Positions 27,063 through 36,739 are shown, counted from the first letter of the stretch. The stretch is 64,000 nt of DNA from Pseudomonas sp. R37(2017) (GCF_002113375.1 NZ_NEHO01000002.1:186001-250000), one strand, 5' to 3'. The notes: generated by a model not told the origin, from the letters alone. Made by a program: numbers and translations.

Positions 27063-27896
27063 ATGCAGCACGAAGCACATACCCACGGCATCAACATGTC
27101 GGCCCTGGGTCGCGACAAACAGAGCCTGAACCTCGAACAGGAAACCGTGGCCATCGAAGTGCCGGGCCTGAGCCTGTTCTACGGCGAAAAACAAGCGCTG
27201 TACGACGTCAGCATGAACATCCCGAAACAGCGCGTGACCGCCTTCATCGGCCCGTCCGGCTGCGGCAAGTCCACGCTGCTGCGTACCTTCAACCGCATGA
27301 ACGACCTGGTTGACGGCTGCCGCGTTGAAGGCGAGATCAACCTCTACGGCAACAACATCTACCGCAAGGGCGAGGATGTGGCCGAACTGCGTCGTCGCGT
27401 CGGCATGGTGTTCCAGAAGCCGAACCCGTTCCCGAAAACCATCTATGAGAACGTGGTCTACGGTCTGCGTATCCAGGGCATCAACAAAAAGCGTGTACTC
27501 GATGAAGCCGTCGAGTGGGCATTGAAAGGCGCGGCATTGTGGGACGAAGTCAAAGACCGTCTGCACGACTCGGCACTGGGCCTGTCCGGTGGTCAGCAGC
27601 AGCGTCTGGTGATTGCCCGCACCATCGCTGTCGAACCGGAAGTGTTGTTGCTCGACGAACCGTGCTCGGCACTCGACCCGATCTCCACGCTGAAAGTCGA
27701 AGAGCTGATCTACGAACTCAAATCCAAGTTCACCATCGTCATCGTGACCCACAACATGCAACAGGCGGCGCGGGTTTCCGACTACACGGCGTTCATGTAC
27801 ATGGGCAAGCTGGTGGAATTTGGCGACACCGATACCCTGTTCACCAATCCGGCGAAAAAGCAGACCGAAGACTACATCACGGGCCGGTATGGCTAG
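27063..27896 (+). CDS. pstB: Phosphate ABC transporter ATPase
   Basis: 277 residues. Cytoplasmic ATPase powering PstCA. Walker A at residues 63-71 (GPSGCGKST), Q-loop in [17 protein letters not shown], signature LSGGQ at 174-178, Walker B LLLDEP at 195-200 and switch histidine in VTHNMQQA are all intact. CAGGGAGCCTCCC precedes the ATG. A 20-residue N-terminal extension before the usual start is common in Pseudomonas. REP sequences flank it on both sides within the operon. Confidence 0.96.
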   Translation: MQHEAHTHGINMSALGRDKQSLNLEQETVAIEVPGLSLFYGEKQALYDVSMNIPKQRVTAFIGPSGCGKSTLLRTFNRMNDLVDGCRVEGEINLYGNNIYRKGEDVAELRRRVGMVFQKPNPFPKTIYENVVYGLRIQGINKKRVLDEAVEWALKGAALWDEVKDRLHDSALGLSGGQQQRLVIARTIAVEPEVLLLDEPCSALDPISTLKVEELIYELKSKFTIVIVTHNMQQAARVSDYTAFMYMGKLVEFGDTDTLFTNPAKKQTEDYITGRYG

Positions 27897-27899
27897 TTG

Positions 27900-28003
27900 A
27901 GGTCGCCGCGAGCTACAAGCTGCAAGCGGCAAGAAAGAAGCGGTGCGATTCCAGGACTTGTACATAACTGCTTGAAGCTTGCAGCTTGAAGCTTGCAACT
28001 TTC
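27900..28003. repeat. Second-family repeat (CTTGAAGCTTGCAGCTTG type) between pstB and phoU
   Basis: AGCTACAAGCTGCAAGCGGC and, further on, repeated CTTGAAGCTTGCAGC units form a degenerate inverted and tandem repeat distinct from the GGAGCGAGC type. A relative lies between phoR and phoB. The phoU start follows 15 bases later. Confidence 0.75.
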
Positions 28004-28017
28004 GCGGAGCGAAAAAG

Positions 28018-28779
28018 ATGATTAGCAAAGAAGGCCTTACCCACCACATTTCCGCGCAATTCAACGCCGAGCTTGAGGAAGTGCGCAGCCACCTCCTGGC
28101 CATGGGCGGGCTGGTGGAAAAGCAAGTCAACGACGCGGTGACCGCGCTGATCGAGGCCGACTCCGGCCTGGCCCAGCAGGTGCGCGAGATCGACGACCAG
28201 ATCAACCAGATGGAACGCAACATCGACGAAGAATGCCTGCGCATTCTCGCCCGTCGTCAGCCTGCAGCGTCCGACCTGCGTCTGATCATCAGCATCTCCA
28301 AATCGGTGATCGACCTGGAGCGCATCGGCGACGAAGCGACCAAGATCGCCCGTCGTGCCATCCAGCTTTGCGAAGAAGGCGAAGCGCCACGCGGTTATGT
28401 CGAAGTGCGCCACATCGGTGACCAGGTGCGCAACATGGTCCGCGACGCACTGGACGCTTTCGCCCGCTTCGACGCGGAGCTGGCCTTGTCGGTGGCGCAG
28501 TACGACAAGATTATCGACCGTGAATACAAGACCGCCCTGCGTGAGCTGGCCACCTACATGATGGAAGACCCGCGTTCTATCTCGCGGGTTCTGAGCATTA
28601 TCTGGGTACTGCGTTCGCTGGAGCGTATCGGCGACCACGCTCGCAACATCTCGGAGCTGGTGATTTATCTGGTACGCGGTACCGACGTGCGGCACCTTGG
28701 CCTGAAACGCATGAAGGAAGAAGTTGAAGGCACCAGTGGTGAAACCGCTAATGTTCCGGGCAAAACTGACGATAAGTAA
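28018..28779 (+). CDS. phoU: Phosphate signalling regulator PhoU
   Basis: 253 residues of two three-helix bundles. Each bundle carries the family metal-binding E/D motif: IDDQINQMERNIDEECLRIL and LERIGDEATKIARRA in the first, and MEDPRSISRVLSIIWVLRSLERIGDHARNISE in the second. PhoU links the Pst transporter with PhoR and keeps the Pho regulon off when phosphate is plentiful. GCGGAGCGAAAAAG precedes the ATG at 28018; an in-frame start 13 codons earlier lies within the repeat and is rejected. Confidence 0.95.
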   Translation: MISKEGLTHHISAQFNAELEEVRSHLLAMGGLVEKQVNDAVTALIEADSGLAQQVREIDDQINQMERNIDEECLRILARRQPAASDLRLIISISKSVIDLERIGDEATKIARRAIQLCEEGEAPRGYVEVRHIGDQVRNMVRDALDAFARFDAELALSVAQYDKIIDREYKTALRELATYMMEDPRSISRVLSIIWVLRSLERIGDHARNISELVIYLVRGTDVRHLGLKRMKEEVEGTSGETANVPGKTDDK

Positions 28780-28795
28780 GGTTGCCCAAGTAAAG

Positions 28796-28824
28796 CGCCC
28801 GGCCTGTTGGCCGGGCGTTTTTGT
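28796..28824 (+). terminator. Terminator of the pst-phoU operon
   Basis: CGCCCGGCC TGTT GGCCGGGCG followed by TTTTTGTTT, 17 bases after the phoU stop. Confidence 0.92.
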
Positions 28825-28946
28825 TTGCGGCTGACGAATTCGAAAGGCAGCACCCGCGAACGAAAAGTCCGGCGTGACTGAAGGTTTTTGGCAATGTGCC
28901 ATCAGCCAGGCGGTATGCTGGCCGGGATTTTTAAAAGGGGTGGTGG

Positions 28947-29849
28947 ATGAGTAAGGTCAGTGTGTTGGTCGTGGACGACGCGTCGTTCATCCGCGACTTG
29001 GTGAAAAAGTGCCTGCGCAATTATTTCCCGGGCATGCGGATCGAAGATGCGATCAACGGCAGAAAGGCTCAGGCCATGCTGGCCAAGGAAGCCTTCGACC
29101 TGGTGCTGTGCGACTGGGAAATGCCGGAAATGTCCGGCCTGGAACTGCTGACCTGGTGTCGTGAGCAAGACAGCCTCAAGGCCATGCCTTTCGTGATGGT
29201 GACCAGCCGTGGCGACAAGGAGAACGTCGTCCAGGCGATCCAGGCCGGGGTATCCGGTTACGTCAGCAAGCCGTTCACTAACGAGCAACTGATTACCAAG
29301 GTCAAGCAGGCGCTGCACAAGGTCGGCAAACTCGACGTCCTGATCAACGTAGCGGCGACCAAAACCAGTCCGGCATTTGCCAATGACTCCTTGAGCGCAC
29401 TGACTGGCGGCAAGGCACCCGTCGTCACACCGACAGCCGCTCCCGCGCCGTCCAAGGGCTTGCTCAACAGCCCGCCGGTCAAGGCGCCTGCGGCCTCTTC
29501 GGCGCCCGCCAGTGGTCGAGGCCAGGGGCAACTGCGCTTGCCGAACGGCATCCAGCAATGCGTGATCAAGGCCTTGAGCCTCAAGGAAGCCCTGCTGGTG
29601 GTCAAGCGCAGCGAAACCCTGCCGCAGATCCTCGACAGCGCCGTGCTGGATCTGGAGCAGGGCGACAACGCTGAAATCGCTCGTCTCAACGGCTATCTGC
29701 ACGCCGTCGTGGCCCACGAGCCGAAACCCGACAGCGACTGGCTGCAACTGACCTTCCGTTTTGTCGATCAGGATGCACAGAAGCTCGATTACATCTCGCG
29801 CCTGATTGCGCGGGGTACGGCGCAGAAGCACTTCATTCCCGGGGCTTGA
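28947..29849 (+). CDS. CheY-like response regulator with C-terminal PilZ-like region
   Basis: 300 residues. Receiver domain at residues 1-125 with acidic pocket D10-D11, phosphoacceptor D56 (LCDWEMPEMSG), T86 and K108 (SKPF). A low-complexity Ala/Pro linker (about 150-190) leads to a C-terminal region whose end, LTFRFVDQDAQKLDYISRL, resembles the last strand and helix of PilZ domains; the c-di-GMP RxxxR motif is not evident. No partner kinase is adjacent. A gene of this type follows phoU in P. aeruginosa too. Output and signal are unknown. Confidence 0.82.
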   Translation: MSKVSVLVVDDASFIRDLVKKCLRNYFPGMRIEDAINGRKAQAMLAKEAFDLVLCDWEMPEMSGLELLTWCREQDSLKAMPFVMVTSRGDKENVVQAIQAGVSGYVSKPFTNEQLITKVKQALHKVGKLDVLINVAATKTSPAFANDSLSALTGGKAPVVTPTAAPAPSKGLLNSPPVKAPAASSAPASGRGQGQLRLPNGIQQCVIKALSLKEALLVVKRSETLPQILDSAVLDLEQGDNAEIARLNGYLHAVVAHEPKPDSDWLQLTFRFVDQDAQKLDYISRLIARGTAQKHFIPGA

Positions 29850-29870
29850 GGCGCGTCGGCTGACAGTCCG

Positions 29871-29954
29871 CCTTCGCGAGCAGGTCGGATCGCCGCACCG
29901 TCGCTCCCACACAGGAATACGTTTTCTTGTGGGAGCGAGCCTGCTCGCGAAGGG
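29871..29954. repeat. REP doublet
   Basis: CCTTCGCGAGCAGG ... GTCGCTCCCACA and the inverse TGTGGGAGCGAGCCTGCTCG, the first unit partly degenerate. Lies between the response regulator and the M23 peptidase. Confidence 0.85.
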
Positions 29955-30070
29955 GCAATCCCTGCAACCACACGTCTGCTGAACACCCATTCTGAAACAT
30001 CTGCCGACTAGCCGGGTCCATTGCAGCTGCTAGGCTCATTCCCAGGTCTCACTCGACAGAATCCTTGCTC

Positions 30071-30967
30071 ATGCTCACGCGCCTGCTGTTTTTATGTGGC
30101 CTGTTCATGGTTGCCACCCCGGCCGTGGCCATGACCATCTACAAGTCCAAAGACGCCAATGGAGTGGTTTCCTACAGCGACCGCCCCAGCAAAGGCGCCC
30201 ACGTGTTCGTTTTTCGCGATGGCATGGTCGAGCACCTTGAGCGCCAGGTGCGTCTGATCATCATGAAGAAGAAAGGCGTGCACAGCGTGTACGTGCGCAA
30301 TGACCTTTATGCGCCGGTCGAGATCGAATTGAGTTTTGCCGGGGTGAAGAACGCCAGCGGAGCGCCGGGACGGACGATTCGACGGGTGATTCCGCTACGC
30401 AGCAGCGTTCGCGTGGCGCAGTTCAAGGCAACCAGCGCCGGACGGCCGCTCGCCTACGTGCCGAAGTTCAAATACTCCCTGGGCGACCCCTCAGGGCCCA
30501 CAATGGGCTATCGCTACCCGTTGCCCTGGCGTGGCGGACCGTTCCGGATCAGTCAGGGCGCCAATGGGCCCTACAGTCACTTCGGCCCCAAGAGCCGCTA
30601 CGCCATCGACATTGCGATGCCTGAAGGTACGCCGATCATTGCCGCACGGGATGGTGTGGTGGTGAAAACCGAAAATCGCCAGAGCGGGCGCGGCACCGAT
30701 GCATCCGGCAATTTCGTGCGGGTGCTGCACGATGACGGGACCATGGGCGTTTATCTGCACCTGAAGAAAGGTTCGGTCTGCGTTCGGGAAGGTCAACGGG
30801 TGAAGGTCGGCAGTGCATTGGCGTTGTCCGGCAACACCGGCAACAGCACCGGGCCGCATTTGCACTTCGTGGTGCAGCGCAATACCGGGCTGGGGTTGGT
30901 GTCGATTCCGTACCAGTTCAACCAGCCGGTGGGCGCGTTGCCCAACTTTGCGTTGGGCAAGCAGTGA
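30071..30967 (+). CDS. Exported M23-family peptidase
   Basis: 298 residues. A signal peptide (MLTRLLFLCGLFMVATPAVA) is followed by a DUF4124-like segment (TIYKSKDANGVVSYSDRP). The LytM/M23 zinc site is complete: H in SHFGPKSRYAIDIAMPEGTP, the aspartate of AIDIA, and GPHLHF near residue 258. It should cut peptidoglycan cross-bridges or activate an amidase in the periplasm. Start at the ATG 30071; a TTG two codons earlier is possible. Confidence 0.88.
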   Translation: MLTRLLFLCGLFMVATPAVAMTIYKSKDANGVVSYSDRPSKGAHVFVFRDGMVEHLERQVRLIIMKKKGVHSVYVRNDLYAPVEIELSFAGVKNASGAPGRTIRRVIPLRSSVRVAQFKATSAGRPLAYVPKFKYSLGDPSGPTMGYRYPLPWRGGPFRISQGANGPYSHFGPKSRYAIDIAMPEGTPIIAARDGVVVKTENRQSGRGTDASGNFVRVLHDDGTMGVYLHLKKGSVCVREGQRVKVGSALALSGNTGNSTGPHLHFVVQRNTGLGLVSIPYQFNQPVGALPNFALGKQ

Positions 30968-30985
30968 TGCGTTATCCGTTTTGAC

Positions 30986-31056
30986 GCCTTCGCGAGCAGG
31001 CTCGCTCCCACAGGTACAAAGCAGGTCCTTGTGGGAGCGAGCCTGCTCGCGAAGGG
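30986..31056. repeat. REP doublet between convergent genes
   Basis: GCCTTCGCGAGCAGGCTCGC followed 30 bases on by GCGAGCCTGCTCGCGAAGG. A nearly perfect inverted pair. Confidence 0.9.
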
Positions 31057-31081
31057 ACTGACTCGATTCCGGATCAGTCCA

Positions 31082-32422
31082 TCAATCCAGCATCAACACC
31101 TTGGCCAGAACAATCTTCGGGCCTTTCATCTTCTTGATGATGATCCGCAACCCTTCGACTTCAAGCACTTCTTCCTCTTCCGGAACGCGCTTGAGGCTTT
31201 CGTAGACCAGCCCGGCCAGGGTTTCGGCTTCGACGTGGTCGAGGTCGATGCCCAGCAGGCGCTCGACCTTGAACAGTGGCGTATCGCCTCGAACCAGCAG
31301 CTTGCCCGGCTGATACGCGAGGATCCCGCGTTCGGCCTTGCGGTGTTCGTCCTGAATGTCGCCTACCAGCACTTCCAGCACATCTTCCATGGTCAGGTAG
31401 CCGATGATGTTGCCGTCGGCCTCCTCGACCACGGCGAAGTGCGAGCCGCCCTTGCGGAACTGCTCCAGCAGCTGCGACAGCGGCATGTGCCGCGACACGC
31501 GCTCCAGCGGGCGGGTCAGTTCGGCCAGGTTGAACGACTCGGGAATATGGTCCAGCGCCGCCAGTTCCAGCAGCAGATCCTTGATGTGCAGCAGGCCGAC
31601 GAACTCCTGGCGTTCACTGTCGTACACCGGGTAGCGGCTGAACTTATGGCGACGGAACATCGCCAGGATCTGCTTGAGCGGCGCGTTGAACTCCAGGGTC
31701 ACCAGGTCTTCGCGGGAGTTGGCCCAGTCGACCACTTCCAGTTCGCCCATTTCCACTGCCGAGGCCAATACACGCATGCCTTGGTCGCTCGGGTCCTGGC
31801 CGCGGCTGGAGTGCAGGATCAGTTTCAGCTCTTCACGGCTGTAGTGATGCTCGTGATGCGGGCCGGGCTCACCTTGTCCCGCAATGCGCAGGATGGTGTT
31901 GGCACTGGCATTGAGCAGGTAGATGGCCGGGTACATGGCCCAATAGAACAGGTACAGCGGTACGGCGGTCCACAGCGACAGCAGTTCGGGTTTGCGAATT
32001 GCCCAGGACTTGGGGGCCAGTTCGCCGACCACGATGTGCAGGTACGAAATGATGAAGAAGGCGGTGAAGAACGAGATGGCCTTGACCACTTCGGCCGACT
32101 GGACGCCGACCGCGCTCAATACCGGCTCGAGAATGTGGGCGAACGCGGGTTCACCGACCCAACCCAGGCCCAGGGAGGCGAGGGTGATACCCAATTGGCA
32201 GGCCGACAGGTAAGCATCGAGCTGACTGTGCACGGTGCGCAGGATGTGTCCGCGCCAGCCGTTTTTGTCGGCGATGGCTTCGACCCGGGTCGAGCGCAGT
32301 TTGACCATGGCAAATTCCGCCGCAACGAAAAATCCGTTGAGCAAAACCAGGATCAGAGCAAAAAGAATCATGCCGAAGTCGGCGAAAATTGTAGCGAGGG
32401 TCAAGCCAGGGGAAGGGTCCAT
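31082..32422 (-). CDS. CNNM/CorC-type membrane protein with CBS domains
   Basis: 446 residues. An N-terminal DUF21 membrane domain (residues 1-200; LILVLLNGFFVAAEFAMVKL, LGITLASLGLGWVGEP) is followed by a CBS pair (LKQILAMFRRHKFSRYPVYD; LLEQFRKGGSHFAVVEEADG) and a C-terminal CorC/HlyC transporter-associated domain. Often annotated as hemolysin; the family is linked to magnesium/cobalt efflux. It lies between the M23 peptidase and phoR, in the same order as in other pseudomonads. Confidence 0.9.
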   Translation of the reverse strand: MDPSPGLTLATIFADFGMILFALILVLLNGFFVAAEFAMVKLRSTRVEAIADKNGWRGHILRTVHSQLDAYLSACQLGITLASLGLGWVGEPAFAHILEPVLSAVGVQSAEVVKAISFFTAFFIISYLHIVVGELAPKSWAIRKPELLSLWTAVPLYLFYWAMYPAIYLLNASANTILRIAGQGEPGPHHEHHYSREELKLILHSSRGQDPSDQGMRVLASAVEMGELEVVDWANSREDLVTLEFNAPLKQILAMFRRHKFSRYPVYDSERQEFVGLLHIKDLLLELAALDHIPESFNLAELTRPLERVSRHMPLSQLLEQFRKGGSHFAVVEEADGNIIGYLTMEDVLEVLVGDIQDEHRKAERGILAYQPGKLLVRGDTPLFKVERLLGIDLDHVEAETLAGLVYESLKRVPEEEEVLEVEGLRIIIKKMKGPKIVLAKVLMLD

Positions 32423-32545
32423 GATGGAGTTTTGCGGGTTCCGTGTATTCGAAAGGGAAGAAAAGTCCGCACCTGAAAGGCAGGCGCAAGTCAGCCAATG
32501 TAGCGGCTGACTGAGCGATTGCCTAGTGGCGCATGCTGGCCGGTA

Positions 32546-33868
32546 TCAGTCGGCGGTGCTGATAACCCGGGATTTGGTGACCTGAGCCTGGGCAAAGTGG
32601 CAGGTAAAGGTGCTGCCGTGGCCCGGTACGCTGCTGATTTCCATTCGTGCCCGATGCCGTAACAAAACGTGTTTGACGATCGCGAGCCCCAGGCCGGTGC
32701 CCCCGGTGTTGGAGTTGCGGCTGGAGTCGACGCGATAGAAGCGTTCGGTCAGGCGCGGCAGGTGTTTGTTATCGATACCGATTCCTGAGTCCTGCACGCT
32801 CAGGTGCGCCCCCTGGTCATCACCCCACCAGCGAATGCGGATGTTGCCTTCGGCCGGGGTGTATTTCACCGCGTTGAACACCAGGTTGGAAAACGCGCTG
32901 CGCAACTCCGCCTCGCTGCCCTTGAGCAGAATCGTCGGGTCGGCCTCCAGGGTGATGCGCTGGTTTTTCTGTCCGGACAACTGCTGCGCATCGCTCTTGA
33001 TCGATTGCAGCAAGCCGTCGATCGGCACCGGCTGGTTGTCCGACGGATAATCGGTGGCTTCCAGCTTGGCCAGCAGCAACAGGTCGTTGAGCAAGGTTTG
33101 CATGCGTCCGCCTTGTTGCTGCATCTGCTGCAAGGCCCGGCTCCAGCGCGGGTTCACCTCGTCGACGTTATCGAGCAGGGTTTCCAGGTAGCCGCAGATC
33201 ACCGTCAGCGGTGTGCGCAGTTCATGGGAAACGTTGGCGATGAAATCCTTGCGCATCTGCTCCAGTTGATGGATGCGCGTCACATCGCGCACCAGCATCA
33301 AATGTTCGTTGTTGCCATAGCGAGTGATGTACAGCTGGATGCGTACACGGTCATTGGTCGGCGAAGGGATTTCCAGTGGCTCGGCGTAACTGTCTTGCTC
33401 GAAGTATTCCTTGAAGCGCGGATGACGCACCAGGTTGGTCACCGGTTGGCCGCTGTCCTGTGGCGTCTTGAGGCCCAGCAGGGTTTCGGCGGCACGGTTC
33501 CACCATTCCAGGTTGCCGTCGCTGTCGAGCATGATCACCGCGTCTTTGAGCGCGGCGGTGGACTCCTGGACCCGGTCGATCACTGCCTGCAGGCGCCCGC
33601 GTACTCGTTGGTCGCGGCGTTGCAGGTGGTAGATGCTGTCGAACACCTCGCCCCACAGGCCGTAGCCGTCGGGTGGTGCTTCATCGGGTTTGTGCAGGCG
33701 TAGCCATTGGTGCAGACGCAGCAATTGCTTGAGGGTCCAGGCCAGATAAAGAGCCAGTCCCGCGGCGAGGCTCCAGCCGTAGTAGCCGGTGATCAGGCCG
33801 ATCACCAGGCAGGCGGTGACCAGTAGCAGCATGTGGCGAATCAGGGTGCCATGCCAGTTTTGGTTCAC
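32546..33868 (-). CDS. phoR: Phosphate-regulon sensor histidine kinase
   Basis: 440 residues. Two N-terminal membrane helices, a linker, a PAS domain (residues 95-200; DAVIMLDSDGNLEWWNRAAE), the H box with phosphoacceptor about residue 215 in FIANVSHELRTPLTV, then N (LVFNAVKYTP) and G boxes (GIGIDNKHLPRLTERFYRVD, GTGLGLAIVKHV). It has no large periplasmic sensor, as expected for PhoR, which reads PstSCAB-PhoU. It phosphorylates PhoB, encoded just upstream. Confidence 0.96.
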   Translation of the reverse strand: MNQNWHGTLIRHMLLLVTACLVIGLITGYYGWSLAAGLALYLAWTLKQLLRLHQWLRLHKPDEAPPDGYGLWGEVFDSIYHLQRRDQRVRGRLQAVIDRVQESTAALKDAVIMLDSDGNLEWWNRAAETLLGLKTPQDSGQPVTNLVRHPRFKEYFEQDSYAEPLEIPSPTNDRVRIQLYITRYGNNEHLMLVRDVTRIHQLEQMRKDFIANVSHELRTPLTVICGYLETLLDNVDEVNPRWSRALQQMQQQGGRMQTLLNDLLLLAKLEATDYPSDNQPVPIDGLLQSIKSDAQQLSGQKNQRITLEADPTILLKGSEAELRSAFSNLVFNAVKYTPAEGNIRIRWWGDDQGAHLSVQDSGIGIDNKHLPRLTERFYRVDSSRNSNTGGTGLGLAIVKHVLLRHRARMEISSVPGHGSTFTCHFAQAQVTKSRVISTAD

Positions 33869-33892
33869 TTGACGCGCGTCCTTGAAAGAAAA

Positions 33893-33976
33893 TCAGCTTC
33901 TAGCTTCAAGCCCCAAGCTACAAGTTTGAAGCGGCTTGGTTTTTAGCTTGCCGCTTGAAGCTTGACGCTCGTAGCT
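33893..33976. repeat. Second-family repeat between phoB and phoR
   Basis: Repeats of AGCTTCAAGC/GCTTGAAGC, including AGCTACAAGTTTGAAGC and TTGCCGCTTGAAGCTTG, related to the repeat between pstB and phoU. Confidence 0.75.
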
Positions 33977-33980
33977 GCCG

Positions 33981-34670
33981 TCAAGCCTTGGTAGAAAAGC
34001 GGTAACCGGTGCCGCGCACGGTTTGTACCAGATTTTCGTATGCATCGCCGAGGGCTTTGCGCAGGCGTCGAATGTGTACGTCGACGGTGCGCTCCTCGAC
34101 ATAGACGTTGCCGCCCCAGACCTGATCCAGCAACTGGCCGCGCGTGTAGGCGCGCTCCTGGTGGGTCATGAAGAACTGCAGCAGACGGTATTCGGTCGGG
34201 CCCATCTCGGCAGGACGGCCATCGATGGTCACGCGGTGGCTGATCGGGTCCAGCAGCAGGCCGCCGACTTCGATAGGCGCTTCGCCATCGGTCGGACCTG
34301 CGCGGCGCAGCACGGCCTTCAGGCGTGCCACCAGCTCACGGGGGGAAAACGGCTTGGTGATGTAGTCGTCGGCGCCGACTTCCAGGCCCTGGATCTTGTT
34401 GTCCTCTTCACCCTTGGCGGTGAGCATGATGATCGGGATATCCCCGGTCAGTTCATCGCGCTTGAGGCGACGGGCCAGCTCGATGCCGGACGTGCCGGGC
34501 AGCATCCAGTCGAGCAGGATCAGGTCGGGCTTGCGGTCGACGATAATGGCGTGGGCCTGCTGGGAGTTTTCCGCCTCCAGGCAGTCATAGCCGGCCATTT
34601 CCAATGCAACGGCGATCATTTCGCGAATAGGCGCTTCGTCGTCGACGATCAGAATGTTCCTGCCAACCAT
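33981..34670 (-). CDS. phoB: Phosphate-regulon response regulator
   Basis: 229 residues. Receiver with D10-D11 and phosphoacceptor D54 ([11 protein letters not shown]), K near 105 ([13 protein letters not shown]), and an OmpR-type winged helix ([43 protein letters not shown]). It activates genes with PHO boxes, including pstS and pstC in this window and probably its own. phoR follows after a repeat-filled gap of 112 bases. Confidence 0.97.
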   Translation of the reverse strand: MVGRNILIVDDEAPIREMIAVALEMAGYDCLEAENSQQAHAIIVDRKPDLILLDWMLPGTSGIELARRLKRDELTGDIPIIMLTAKGEEDNKIQGLEVGADDYITKPFSPRELVARLKAVLRRAGPTDGEAPIEVGGLLLDPISHRVTIDGRPAEMGPTEYRLLQFFMTHQERAYTRGQLLDQVWGGNVYVEERTVDVHIRRLRKALGDAYENLVQTVRGTGYRFSTKA

Positions 34671-34724
34671 GCCCTTAGTCCTCTTGTCATTTAACTGTCT
34701 TGCGCCGCATTAGATAACGGAATT

Positions 34725-34742
34725 ATTGCAGTCGTGTGACAG
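34725..34742 (-). promoter_or_regulatory. Probable PHO box upstream of phoB
   Basis: On the minus strand CTGTCACACGACTGCAAT: half-sites CTGTCAC and CTGCAAT 11 bases apart, about 55 bases before the phoB start. The second half is weak. Confidence 0.55.
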
Positions 34743-34823
34743 TATTTTAGTCGGCCGGCGATTGGCTGGATCCTGGGCTAAGCTTTAAGTCCGAATCCTG
34801 ACAACCACAAAGGAAGGCTTCAA

Positions 34824-35207
34824 ATGAATCGACACTCGCACTCCTTCAAGGCTTTGCTGCTGGCCGCGGCCCTGGCGCTGCCTTCGATGGCTTTCGCCGC
34901 CGAACCGGGCATGATGAAAGACGGCATGATGACCGACCACAAGGGGATGACCCTGTATACCTTCGACAAGGACTCGGGCGGCAAGTCGATGTGCAACGGC
35001 GACTGCGCCAAATACTGGCCGCCAATGATGGCGCCAGCGGGTGCCAAGGCCGAAGGCAAATGGTCAGTCGTCAAGCGTGACGATGGCTCGATGCAATGGG
35101 CCTATGGCGGCAAGCCGCTGTACTACTACGAGGACGACAAAAAACCCGGAGACATGACGGGTGACAAGAAAAAAGACGTTTGGCACGTCGTTCGCGAGCA
35201 TATGTAA
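34824..35207 (+). CDS. Secreted repeat protein of the COG4315 type
   Basis: 127 residues. A signal peptide of about 25 residues (LLLAAALALPSMAFAA) and then two copies of the family unit: GMTLYTFDKDSGGKSMCNG and KPLYYYEDDKKPGDMTGD, with CNGDCAKYWPP between. Such periplasmic proteins have two short beta repeats and no known activity; the cysteines may bond. AAAGGAAGGCTTCAA before the ATG is a strong ribosome-binding site. Confidence 0.85.
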   Translation: MNRHSHSFKALLLAAALALPSMAFAAEPGMMKDGMMTDHKGMTLYTFDKDSGGKSMCNGDCAKYWPPMMAPAGAKAEGKWSVVKRDDGSMQWAYGGKPLYYYEDDKKPGDMTGDKKKDVWHVVREHM

Positions 35208-35226
35208 CGGAGGTTGCCAGCCGTAC

Positions 35227-35277
35227 AGGATCGCGGCCTTCGTTGCTCCGCAGGAGTTGCTGAAGGCCGCGATCCTT
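35227..35277. terminator. Long bidirectional hairpin between convergent genes
   Basis: AGGATCGCGGCCTTCG ... TGAAGGCCGCGATCCT with an interior that also partly pairs, followed by TTTCA. It lies just after the COG4315-type gene and before the ubiA stop. It also resembles a dispersed Pseudomonas repeat. Confidence 0.8.
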
Positions 35278-35285
35278 TCAAATCT

Positions 35286-36176
35286 TCAGCGCAGCGCGTA
35301 ATCCAGCACAATCCCGACAAATATGGCCAACCCCGCCCAGTGATTGTGCAGGAACGCCTTGAAGCAGCGCATGCGGTCCTTGCCTTGGGTGTACCAGAAC
35401 TCCCACGCAAAGCAGCCCGCCGCCACCAGTAAACCGAGGTGGAACCAGCCGCCAAGGTCGAACTTCGAACCCGCCAACAACAGGCAACCCAGCGACAGCC
35501 CTTGCAGGGTCAGGATGATCACCCGATCCGCGTCGCCGAACAGGATTGCTGTGGATTTGACGCCGATCTTCAGATCGTCATCGCGGTCGGTCATCGCGTA
35601 ATACGTGTCGTAACCCACGGTCCACATCAGGTTGGCGATCCACAGCAGCCAAGCGGCAGCCGGCAACTCACCGGTTTCTGCGGTGAATGCCATCGGCATC
35701 CCCCATGAAAACGCGGCGCCCAGTACCACTTGCGGGTAATAGGTGTAGCGCTTCATGAAGGGATAGCTGAACGCCAGCGCCAGGCCACCCAATGACAGCC
35801 AGATCGTCGCGGCATTGGTGCACAGCACCAGCAGGAAACTCACGCCCATCAGCAGCGCGAAGAACACCAGGGCCTCTTTGGAACTGACCTTGCCGCTGAC
35901 CAATGGTCGCTGCTCGGTACGTTTCACATGCCCATCGACCTTGCGGTCCGCCCAGTCATTGATCACGCAACCGCCAGCGCGAGTCAGCACCACGCCGAGG
36001 ACGAAAATCACGATATTGGCCAAGGACGGTGAACCCTTGCCGGCAATCCACAGCGCCCACAGCGTCGGCCACAGCAGAAGGTAAATGCCGATCGGCTTGT
36101 CCATGCGGGTCAACTGAATGAAGTCCCAGGCCCGAGGGTTCAAGCGGTTCAAAGACTTGAGCAGAGTCAGGTACAT
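35286..36176 (-). CDS. ubiA: 4-hydroxybenzoate octaprenyltransferase
   Basis: 296 residues, about nine membrane helices. Attaches the polyprenyl tail to 4-hydroxybenzoate in ubiquinone synthesis. The two aspartate-rich motifs for prenyl diphosphate are complete: [15 protein letters not shown] and [16 protein letters not shown]. The ATG at 36176 overlaps the ubiC stop codon by one base (TGATG), so it is translationally coupled to ubiC; the frame is open to 36212 but that would lie inside ubiC. Confidence 0.96.
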   Translation of the reverse strand: MYLTLLKSLNRLNPRAWDFIQLTRMDKPIGIYLLLWPTLWALWIAGKGSPSLANIVIFVLGVVLTRAGGCVINDWADRKVDGHVKRTEQRPLVSGKVSSKEALVFFALLMGVSFLLVLCTNAATIWLSLGGLALAFSYPFMKRYTYYPQVVLGAAFSWGMPMAFTAETGELPAAAWLLWIANLMWTVGYDTYYAMTDRDDDLKIGVKSTAILFGDADRVIILTLQGLSLGCLLLAGSKFDLGGWFHLGLLVAAGCFAWEFWYTQGKDRMRCFKAFLHNHWAGLAIFVGIVLDYALR

Positions 36177-36739
36177 CAGCGGTTCTCCGATTGGACGCAG
36201 GCAGCGTCCCACAGGGAAGGCAGGAAAATTTCGGCGACCAGCACGCTCAGCGTGCCACGGTCAAAGCGCGAACGGCGGCCCCACAGTTGCGGCGCCCGTA
36301 CCTCGCTCGGCAGCCACGCCTGAGGGTAATGACACACCTCGATGGCCCGGCGCTGAAAGGCCTGATCGCAAAACAGCAATTCGCCCAGCGAACGGCTGCC
36401 CAGTTCGTCCATGTGCAAGCCGTCGCCTTGCAATGCACTGCGTGCCGCGACGCTGCGGGCGAACACCCAGGCTTCGCCATAACCGCGCAGATATACCTCA
36501 CGCACCCAGCCCTCGCTGCCATCGGCCAGGTCCAGCGCTGCGCATTCGTCGGCGCGCAGGGTTTGCCAGCCTTCGAACATCGGCGAGACGCTGAAGGCAT
36601 CATTCGACAGATGAATCAGACGCCTGGTCAGCGAGCCTTCATCGAACAGCCAGTCCAGGGCAGAAGCATCGGGGAGGGGCGCCAGTTCGCTGCGCGAAAG
36701 CCAGAGTGGCGCTGGGGAGGGGGATTCTGTGTGATGCAC
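36176..36739 (-). CDS. ubiC: Chorismate--pyruvate lyase
   Basis: 187 residues. Makes 4-hydroxybenzoate and pyruvate from chorismate, supplying UbiA. The family segments [30 protein letters not shown] (product-binding arginine) and [10 protein letters not shown] with RRAIEV are present. First gene of the ubiCA pair; its divergent neighbour is the rubredoxin gene. Confidence 0.93.
   Translation of the reverse strand: MHHTESPSPAPLWLSRSELAPLPDASALDWLFDEGSLTRRLIHLSNDAFSVSPMFEGWQTLRADECAALDLADGSEGWVREVYLRGYGEAWVFARSVAARSALQGDGLHMDELGSRSLGELLFCDQAFQRRAIEVCHYPQAWLPSEVRAPQLWGRRSRFDRGTLSVLVAEIFLPSLWDAACVQSENR

Noticed and set aside
31031..32476. 481-residue plus-strand frame
   Set aside because: Antisense to the CNNM/CorC-like gene and starts within a REP doublet.
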